This document shows positions 49,240-56,924 of a stretch of DNA of 64,000 nt, piece after piece. Numbering within the stretch: the stretch's first letter is position 1; every line of letters starts with the position of its first letter. The DNA is taken from assembly GCA_003550325.1 (NCBI GenBank), contig QKWP01000029.1:176067-240066 (forward strand). Reading direction: 5' to 3'. A program made the position numbers and the translations under genes. The DNA is from Gigaspora rosea. Lineage: Eukaryota > Glomeromycota > Glomeromycetes > Diversisporales > Gigasporaceae. The notes beneath the pieces are model-generated. The model had not been told where the DNA came from. It worked only from the letters and a program-made list of their open reading frames with translations, and did not search any database.

Positions 49240-49545
49240 CAAGTTTACTAAAATGCGCCTATGGTGTTGAACACCATGTTACACAATCTATTAGAATAGC
49301 CAATCAAAATTTAAGATCAGGTGTAACATAAAATTTCATTTTTTTGTTTATTTTTTAAAAAACATTTATATCTCTAAAGTTTGCTTATGAAACCACCTTT
49401 GGGGCTCTAATAAAAAAATTCCTTGTTAAATTTTGGTATAAACTATACCCCCTGCCCATCCCAGGTCTTACCCTAACCCTAAAGTAATTAAAATTTATTT
49501 TTTGTTTTATAAATTTATTTTTTAAAATCAATTAAATAGTAAATA
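49240..49545. mobile_element. TTAGGG-core MITE in the array (second, partial)
   Basis: It carries the same core (ATGAAACCACCTTTGGGGCT, CTTACCCTAACCCTAAAG) with only the left end clear (GGTGTTGAACACCATG, itself a small hairpin). It lies between triplets 49212 and 49597. Confidence 0.65.
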
Positions 49546-49764
49546 TTTATAAATTTATTTCAAATGCTTAAATTACAATATTTTTTTAATATTTACGCAC
49601 TATTATTAATACAAAAAAAAATTAATGTAACTTATAACCTGGATAACATATTTTCGATATTTGGATCAATAAAGGTTTTATACTCACGCACTAAATTATA
49701 CAAAATAAAATATAAATAAAATAGTAAACATTTTATAAATATGAATAGGTTTATGTAATTTAGC

Positions 49765-50068
49765 GCATATGCGTTGTAACGCACCTATCTGATAAACCAA
49801 TCAGATCGTAGGATCAGGTGTAACGTGAAATCGAGAAAACATAGCGATCTTTTAAAAAATCGCCTGTGGCTCATAATTTTGCTTATGAAACCACTCTTCG
49901 TGCTCTAACAAAAAAAATTCCTTGCAAAATTTTACTATAAAGCCCCTCTTCTCGCCTACACACTATTCTAACCTCACCCTAACCCTAACTAACAAAAAAA
50001 CGGGTTATTTTGGTTGGGTTGATTTCACGTTACACCAAATCATATGAGGTGCGCTACAGCGCACATCA
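49765..50068. mobile_element. TTAGGG-core MITE in the array (third)
   Basis: The ends GCGCATATGCGTTGTAACGC and GGTGCGCTACAGCGCACATC are imperfect inverses. Both flanks contain GGTGTAACGTGAAATC or its inverse. The core is CCTCACCCTAACCCTAAC. It abuts the next MITE. Confidence 0.8.
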
Positions 50069-50072
50069 TTTT

Positions 50073-50397
50073 ACTTATTTGCGCGGGTAACACAAACCAA
50101 AAAAGGAATTCGGATTTTGTAAATAAACTAAGTGCGTGAGATAAAAATTTAGGGTTAGGGCCTTAACGTTAGAGGCTATATGGTTAGAGTGATGCTTAAT
50201 ATAAGTAAAATTTCATTCGCGTCATTTTTAATTAGTACACCAAGATCGATTTAAACATTAGTGTTTGCGTATTTTCGCTTTTTTCTTCTTTTACGCGTGT
50301 TAGAATTCTTCGTCGGGCTGATCCGGAATAGTCAAAATTTGCACTCGCCGATTGGCTATTTCCTCTCCAGGAGCTTGTATTACCCGCGCAAATAAGT
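50073..50397. mobile_element. MITE with perfect 18-bp termini, in the array
   Basis: ACTTATTTGCGCGGGTAA (50073-50090) and its exact inverse (50380-50397). It lies with the preceding MITE between triplets 49688 and 50452. Confidence 0.87.
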
Positions 50398-51349
50398 GGA
50401 TGCCAGTGAATAATTTATTTAAAATATTTAATAAATATTTCTTATACTTACTAACTGTAACAAATTAAATAAACAAAATAGTAAATACTCATAAAATGAA
50501 TTGCATTTTTAAATATTTATTAATAAACATCTTTATACGTACCGACTAAATTAATATAAATATTAAACATAGTTGTTAATTTTGTAAAACTTAAACTTTC
50601 TTATTTAACACTTTAGATTAACAGTTAGTTGTATATTTACCCACTAAATTATTATAAATAAGCAGAATTAAATGATATATATTCATGAACTTGAACTGAT
50701 TATGTTTAATACTTACATGCTAAATTAGTATAAATAAAATAAAACAAATAGTAAAAATTTATGTATTTGAATTGCTGCTTTAAGTATTTGAACCAAAAAA
50801 ATTTAATTATTTACTCGCTAAATTGGTTAAATAAAAATTAAATAATTATAAAAAAACTTAAATTGTTTATTTTAAATACTTATATTAATAAAGGTTCTTT
50901 ATACTCACCGACTAAAATGATGCGATCAAAATAAATTAAATAATAAATATTTATGAACGTAAATAACTTATTTTAAATATAGCTGAGTAAGTCCCTACTA
51001 ACTGCAATAAATTAAATATAAAATTAAATAGATGAAGATGAATATCTTATTTTTAATACATAAATTAATAAACGTTCTTTCACTCACAATCTAGAATAAA
51101 ATTAGCAATACATAAATATTCATAAAACCGAATAACTTATTTGAAATACTGTACTTAGATTAATAAAAATTTTATACTTACGGACTAAGTTAATTGAATA
51201 AAAAGATTTTTAGTTGCATTATTTAAGATTTTATACTTAATATAATTTTTATTCTACTCACTCCCTAAAGAATTAAAAATTTAAGAATTTCTGTCTCAAA
51301 AATTAAAACTCAAAAGTTATTTATTAACGAACAATTAAAAATAATTTAC

Positions 51350-51744
51350 TTCTCAATCCAATGACGGTAGTCGCTATAACTTTTTTCCACACCAATTCCA
51401 TAATAATAACAAATGGCGGTTTTAAAAATTCCCATAGAATTACCTGCTTCAGCTGATTTCAGATAATGAATGAATGCTTTATGCTTATCCATTTCAATCC
51501 CAATTCCTAAATAGTAACAATAGCCAACTTGATATATTCCATTAGTATTATTCATCTCTGCAGAATTTTGATAATGAATGAATGCGGTTTTCTTATTCAT
51601 TTCAACACCAATACCATATTCGTAACAATAACCAAGCCAGAATATATCATCTGATTTTTGATAATCAATGACTTTTAGTTTATTAAACGCATCGCTGATT
51701 TGGATAATTTCATCTGATAAGTTATTTTTTTTTGTATTTGACAT
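51350..51744 (-). CDS. Sel1-like repeat protein exon (5' end of the split locus)
   Basis: From ATG at 51744. It contains about three Sel1-like repeats: LGYCYEYGIGVEMNKKTAF, VGYCYYLGIGIEMDKHKAF and AICYYYGIGVEKSYSDY, then HWIE. Each forms an alpha-alpha hairpin used as a protein-binding scaffold; such proteins are strongly expanded in Rhizophagus. Read straight on, the frame stops at 51346 (AAG TAA) after 132 residues. However, GAGAA at 51354-51350 is followed by GTAAATT, a usable donor, and TTCTTTAG lies just before the first triplet at 51262. I therefore treat it as the first exon of a longer gene, leaving two bases of a codon open. If not spliced, it is a short three-repeat protein. Confidence 0.8.
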
Positions 51745-51892
51745 TTTGACTCAAATATTGTATGCTGTATGAGAAGAACTAATTGTATAAAAAGGCCAGA
51801 TGTAATAGATTCAGTCAAAAATCTGTATTGACACTGTACACCGCACATATGACGTACATACATACGTACGATCTCTAAAGATATGTACGTAC

Positions 51893-52065
51893 TAGAGTTG
51901 CAGATGAAACTAATCTTTAATAGTACACCGATGGTACACCAGGTGAAACTGGACCGATGGTGAAACTAGAGTTATAGATGAAACTAATCTTCAATGATGC
52001 ACCGATGATGCACCATTGGTGCGCCAGTTTCTTGGTGAAATTATTTAGTTTCGCCAACAACTCTA
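51893..52065. mobile_element. hAT MITE upstream of the Sel1 gene
   Basis: The ends are TAGAGTTG and CAACTCTA, with flanks GTACGTAC (51885-51892) and GTACGTGA (52066-52073), an 8-bp duplication with two mismatches. The interior holds two copies of GATGAAACTAATCTTNAATG with CACCGATG words. It sits about 150 bp before the Sel1 ATG. Confidence 0.7.
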
Positions 52066-52204
52066 GTACGTGAGACGTATATATCAGGTATTTAGTAAAG
52101 TAGTACAGTACTAACTTTATTTGTGCTATTAACACAACCCCAAAAAGGAAATTAAATCTTTATTATTATTATATATATATATATATATATTATATTTTAT
52201 ACTA

Positions 52205-52482
52205 AATGCAACCGTAATCAGCCATTTTGTCTTTTGATTGGATAACTTAAAACACATGCACATTATGACATTCTGATGTAATCTACACAACTAAAACAAT
52301 ATACCGTAATCAGACATTTTTTCTTTTGATTGGATAACTCAGAACACGTACACTTTATGACATTCTGATGTAATCTACACAACTAAACATTACTAACCGT
52401 AATCAGGCATTTGTTCTTTTGATTGGAAACTCAGGCTCGTGCGCATACGTCATTTCGATGTAATCTATACACCTAAAACAAA
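52205..52482. repeat. Three tandem copies of a ~90-105 bp unit
   Basis: The unit is ACCGTAATCAGNCATTTTNT...CTTTTGATTGGATAACT...GACATTCTGATGTAATCTAC. The copies start near 52209, 52303 and 52396. A (TA)n run precedes it at 52168-52190. Confidence 0.85.
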
Positions 52483-52674
52483 AAACATTTTTGATTTTGA
52501 TGTGTTAATAGTGACGAATTGACCTTAAATTTAAATATTTTTAATTGGTCATCTTCAGAAAACGTGACCATTGTATGGGAAAACTTATTTTTAAACGTAA
52601 GTTTTATGACAGTAAACTTACCAATTTTATCTATCTACGTACGTACATTGAATGGTTTGAGGTTTGTTTTTATC

Positions 52675-53815
52675 CGCTGCATGCCACACAAAGTTGGTTT
52701 TTCGCTTTGTGTTACATGAATCTGAAAACTTCAGTTGGTCTGTCAGATTTTTTTTTATTTCTTTTTATTTTTTATTTCTTTTTATTTTTTATTTCTTTTT
52801 ATTTTTTATTTTTTAATTCTTTACTTAACTGCAAATTGATAAACATGTTCACACTAAGAATTAGGCCATGCAAAGTTGATTTGTCATTTTGCATCACCTG
52901 GAATCTGAAAACTTGGATAAGTCAGTTACATTTTTTTTATTCTTTTATTTTTTTATTTTATTTTATTTTATATTTTTTTTTAATTTACTGTAAATTAATA
53001 GAATAATGTTCACATTTAAGATTAGACCATGTGAAGTTGATTTGTTATTTTGCATTACACAGAATCTGAAAACTTCGTTCAGTTTTTTTTTTTACTTTAG
53101 TGCAAATTAGTAGAACAATTTTCACATCTAAGATTAGGCCACACCAAGTTGATCTTTCGTTTTGCATTACATGTAATCTGAAAACTTTGATCAGTTAGAT
53201 TTTTTTTCTTTTTTATCTTTTATTTTTTTTAATTTACTGTAAATTAATAGAATAATATTCCCATCTATGATTAGGCCATGCAAAGTTGATTTTTCATTTT
53301 GCATTACATGAATCTGAAAACTTTATCAATTGGACAGTTTTTTCTTTTTCTTTTTTTTAATTAATAGAATAATGTTCACATCTAAGATTAGATCACACAA
53401 AGTTGATTATTCATTTTGCATTACATGGATTCTGAATAGTTAGCAGGTTAGATTTTTTAATTTACTGTAAATTAATAGACATCATCTAAAATTAAGCCAC
53501 ACGAAGTTGATTTTACGTTTTGCATTATCAGTCTGTCAAAATTTTTTTTACCTTACTGCAAATTAATAGAATAATAATTGTGTCTAAGATTAAACTATAG
53601 CCATAGAAAGTTGATTTTTCGTTTAGCATTGCATCAAATCTGAAAACTTCAGTCAATCAGATTTTTTTCAAATTAATAAAATAATATTCATATTTAAGTT
53701 TTTTATTTTTTTTTTTAATTTACTCTAAATAAATAAATAATACTCACATCTAAAATTAAGCTATGCAAAATTGATTTTTATTTTAAATAACATGGGATTT
53801 GAAAACTTCGGTTGT
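52675..53815. repeat. About nine tandem copies of a 100-180 bp unit
   Basis: Each unit has GGCCATGCAAAGTTGATTTT, CATTTTGCATTACATGAATC, TGAAAACTTCAGTCAG, then a T-rich run and AATTTACTGTAAATTAATAG. T-run length explains most of the size variation. Open frames across it are poly-Phe artefacts. Confidence 0.85.
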
Positions 53816-53962
53816 CTTTTTTTGGTAGTTTCAAGAAGATGAACCCAGTGATGATTTCAAATTGTATCACCCTCAATATAATCACATATAATTTTGATTG
53901 GCCAAAAAAGTAAATAAATATTATGAAATCAGTTAATGCTAAAACCCATGTGACCCCTATCC

Positions 53963-55028
53963 AGGGATGATGATATGTTGTGATTCACAAAATATTACAA
54001 AAATCACAAAATTATATGAAAATCACAAAATTTGCGTAGTTCCACCACAAAATTTCACAAAATTTGATAAATTGGCTTCTTTGCATATAATTTCATGGAA
54101 GATTCCCCAAAATTCCTGGTTGGAATGCATCGGAATCCAGGTTGGTAGTCAGGAATTATCAATTTTGCCCTGGATCACTAAAAATTTTTACTAATAAAAT
54201 CGTAGCCCATTCAATAAGTAAAAAGTGCCTAGCTGATAATTTGCTATATAACCTACTAACTAGTGAGCTAAATACTGACCTAAATCGACCAGGAATTTTG
54301 GGGATTGCCCTTAGCTTTTCTTTATATAGTACTCTTTTAGATCATGATTGTCTAAGAATTACTCAAACAATTATCTATGATGTATTTTAACCAAGATTGA
54401 ATTATAGAAATTTTTATATAGAACTTTGGGTTTTTTTTATAGAAATAATTTATACATTACACGTGCGATGTTGTTGCACCTGCCACAGAACATAAAATCA
54501 GGTGTAATGTAAAATCAAAACAATTAAAATAACACATTTTTCATTGGTTGAGGTATAGATTGTGTGTATGGGCAAGAAGGAGAGTTTTATAGTAAAATTT
54601 TGCAAGAAATTTTTTTCATTAGTATCCTAAGAGTAGTTTCATATACTCAATTTTAAGTTATAAATGATATTGACAAAACGAACATTTGTTTTGAATTTTT
54701 AATCACCTGATCTTGAAATTTGATTGGGAGAGCGACATATAAGGCGAATTGCATGAGGCGATAAATAAAATTTACTTTTTTTTATATTTTATATACTAAT
54801 AGTTTTTTTCATACTTTTATATAAAACTTTTACAGTACAAATAAAAAGATTTTATCCGTTGTCGCAAACTTTTATAAAATTCAAATTAACTCTCAAAATC
54901 ACTTCAAATTGATCAACAACAAATCACAAAATTTACTTTATTGCCACAAAATTGTACAAATTCATTTCAAATTAATTACAAAAAATTACAAAATTTACGT
55001 TATCCCACCACAAAAATCATCATCCCTA
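53963..55028. mobile_element. hAT-type element nested in the MITE
   Basis: A perfect 8-bp duplication CCCTATCC lies at 53955-53962 and 55029-55036. The ends are AGGGATGATGAT and ATCATCATCCCTA. The subterminal regions repeat ATCACAAAATTT and CACCACAAAATTTCACAAA. A 1.07 kb element without transposase. A further TTAGGG-core-related MITE lies within at about 54450-54780. Confidence 0.85.
54450..54780. mobile_element. Core-related MITE, third nesting level (partial)
   Basis: GGTGTAATGTAAAATCAAAA, TAGTAAAATTTTGCAAGAAA, and ATCACCTGATCTTGAAATTT repeat the core of the other MITEs. The ends are only weakly inverted. Confidence 0.55.
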
Positions 55029-55294
55029 CCCTATCCAAATCTTGTATAACCAATTGATACATAATCAAAACAATCAAATGCTATAAGCGGCCAGAGGCAA
55101 AAGCGTCTATAAAACTACTAACAAAAATATTTTTATTTCGTGGTTAGGGTTAGGGTAAGTTACTGGCAAGTTCTGACTTTTTTGATATAGCTAGAAGGTC
55201 TTTTATATATAGAATCAAGCATCCAATCAAAATTCTCAGGTGATTTTATTGAGGGTGATATAATTCGTGTTCATTACTGGGTTCACACTTCTTT

Positions 55295-55964
55295 AAGTGT
55301 CCCAATTTTAATATTATGTCCTATAGTGTTTTCTTGAGCATAGCAACACATTATTAAAATTAATAAAAGGTCTATAGTAGTTTTGTCTTTAAAAAAAACC
55401 AATTTATAGCAAATAAATAGCGTCCTTTAATTATTAAATAGAAAGTTGAAATGAGACAAGCAAAGCGAAATAGAAATCAATAGAAAAAAAATTGGTAGTA
55501 ACTTTATGACATAAAATGCTGTAATGTATTTGAAAAGAGGTCGAACAAAATTGCTACAGCTATCTTAGGCCATTCTCAAGTGCCTACCTCGATAGTTTTA
55601 CAGAACAATCAGATTGGTTAAAAAAATTGATCATGATTATCGCTTAGGTCAAAAAACCTGGAGCTGTGACCACCAATTTTCCATGCTGATTGAGACCGCT
55701 CAAACATATTTCTTTCATTTAATTTTTTTTTGTTTTTAATAAATAGACTGTTCAAAATATTTCTTTGATATAATTTTTTTTTTAATAAAATAAGGATCAC
55801 CAACAAGATCATCGCCAAAGACACCAAAAAATTATTATGATGCTTTTTATGTTAAAAACTCTTATTGAAAATAAAAAAAATCCAATATTGATATGCAAAG
55901 AATAAACACCTAAAACTGGAGAGTTTGGGACAAATATATTTCCATATTTAATGAATGATAATAA
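55295..55964. other. No supported gene
   Basis: Some minus-strand stretches (for example VFGDDLVGDPYF near 55800-55835) look protein-like and could be exons of the degenerate gene that follows, but I cannot join them with confidence. Confidence 0.4.
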
Positions 55965-56310
55965 TTATGATTTTATTGTTTCATTATATCTTGATGCCAT
56001 TTCATAAGAATTAATATAAAAATGTGTAGCCGAATATGGTTGTTGCTGTGAAGACTGTGTAGCAAAATATGGCTGTTACTGCAGTGATAAGCTATTTGTA
56101 GAATCAGTAAGAGGACAAATTTCTGGAGACAAGGTTTCATTTGTAAAAGAACGAATAGCTGGAGACAAGGTTTTGTTTGTAAGAGGGAGAATAGCTGGAG
56201 AAAAATTTCGGGAACAAAAGTTTCAGATGATAAAGGTTTGGTGCTAAAGTTTTAGTTACTAATTTAGTAGCTGCCTTTTTTGAGGTTTTTTTGTTTTTTT
56301 TTGGAGACAT
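55965..56310 (-). pseudogene. Degenerate Ser/Thr/Pro-rich gene of unknown function
   Basis: Minus strand from ATG at 56310: MSPKKNKKTSKKAATK, a basic start, then tandem modules NKTLSPAIRSFT / NETLSPEICPLT, then Gln/Ser/Tyr-rich QPYFATQSSQQQPYSATHF, ending NETIKS at the TAA at 55965-55967. At least one frame change lies between the basic start and the modules, and a TAA interrupts the Gln-rich part. It reads like a nuclear regulator's disordered tail, but no DNA-binding domain is visible, so the function is unknown. Confidence 0.5.
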
Positions 56311-56416
56311 ATTTTTAATTGATAGAAAATGAAAAGAGATAGCTCAAGCATTGATCATCATCATTGTATTAATTGATAGTAGTGCTTGAGCGTAATCTCG
56401 ATCACTAGCCAATTAC

Positions 56417-56576
56417 ATGACCCACTTGTGAACAAAGTCACAAGCTGGGACATTATTGTGAGTCACCGGACTTTCCATGTGACAGCAGATCACTAACGAA
56501 ACGGTATTTGAGTAACCTAATGATCTGCATTGATCTCCTTGTTCTTGGAGTTTTCTGCTTGACATTTGGTCCAGCT
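56417..56576. repeat. 160-bp dispersed repeat, copy 1
   Basis: It matches 61140-61299 across its length, with sharp edges at ATGACCC and GGTCCAGCT. It starts with an imperfect hairpin (CCCACTTGTGA / TCACAAGCTGGG). An open frame starting inside it (ATG at 56520) has a signal-peptide-like start (MICIDLLVLGVFCLTFG); it is interrupted in the second copy. Confidence 0.8.
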
Positions 56577-56924
56577 CAGTCGCAAGAACAAGCCAGTTTA
56601 TTAGCTAGTTTTGCAAAGAAAAGGAAATTCCAAGTAGCAAAAATTTTTTCAATACCAATACTACCAGACGAAAATTACTATCATATTGGATAACTTTTGG
56701 GAATATGTACACATAACCGGCAGGTGTAGAATTATTATACCGATTTTTGTGGAGTGAACTAGGTTACAAGTTTAAAGCTTCATAAAAATGGGCTTTCTAC
56801 ACGAGATGTAAAATTGGACTTGGACTTGAAAAATGCCTTCTTGTAATAATAAAAAATTATGATCAAATTAGGCTATGAAAAATTAAAGGATGATATTCAC
56901 AACAGTTTTTTGGGATCAGAAGGA
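56577..56924. other. No supported gene
   Basis: It follows the 160-bp repeat and leads into the Sel1 relic. The frame opened in the repeat ends at 56693 (ILPDENYYHIG). Confidence 0.4.

Larger units (their letters stand above)
45572..51264 (-). other. Array of 39 one-codon microexons between a Sel1 exon and a kinase exon (inferred)
   Basis: Minus-strand triplets by lowest coordinate: 51262 GGA, 51182 TCC, 51088 ATT, 50999 TTA, 50909 TCG, 50815 CGA, 50717 CAT, 50641 TGG, 50543 TCG, 50452 TTA, 49688 TGC, 49597 TGC, 49212 TGA, 49099 CAA, 49027 CGA, 48973 TCG, 48906 TAG, 48818 AAA, 48723 TTT, 48641 CAG, 48540 TGC, 48459 CCT, 48368 TGA, 48291 TCC, 47911 TCC, 47856 TGG, 47772 TTT, 47672 ACC, 47597 AAT, 47280 ATT, 46328 TGC, 46240 TCG, 46143 TCG, 46042 AGT, 45963 TTA, 45854 TGA, 45767 GTT, 45666 TGA, 45572 CCG. 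Each is preceded by a 3' splice site (AATTTAG consensus) and followed by GTGAGTAT or GTAAGTAT. Spacers are 51-110 nt where no MITE intervenes. Exceptions: a GC donor at 48539, an AT donor at 47910, an AA acceptor at 48727 and a CG acceptor at 48910. Splicing itself is inferred; the pattern is seen. Confidence 0.7.
53832..55294. mobile_element. MITE of the 39217-39463 family, split by a hAT element
   Basis: AAGATGAACCCAGTGATGAT...TATCACCCTCAATATAATCA at the left matches the inverse of GAACCCAGTAATGAACACGA...TATCACCCTCAATAAAATCA at the right. The split is at 53963-55028. Confidence 0.8.

Noticed and set aside
45600-51250. CRISPR-like array (regular repeats with variable short spacers)
   Set aside because: The variable part is 3 nt, the repeats are long and diverged, there are no cas genes and the setting is eukaryotic.
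45572-51264. Reading the unit as an ordinary ~95-bp satellite
   Set aside because: Not fully excluded, but unit length varies widely while the triplet is always 3 nt, hypervariable and GC-richer. A satellite model does not predict this.
52545-53006. 153-codon plus-strand frame
   Set aside because: Poly-Phe/Leu across T-rich tandem repeats.
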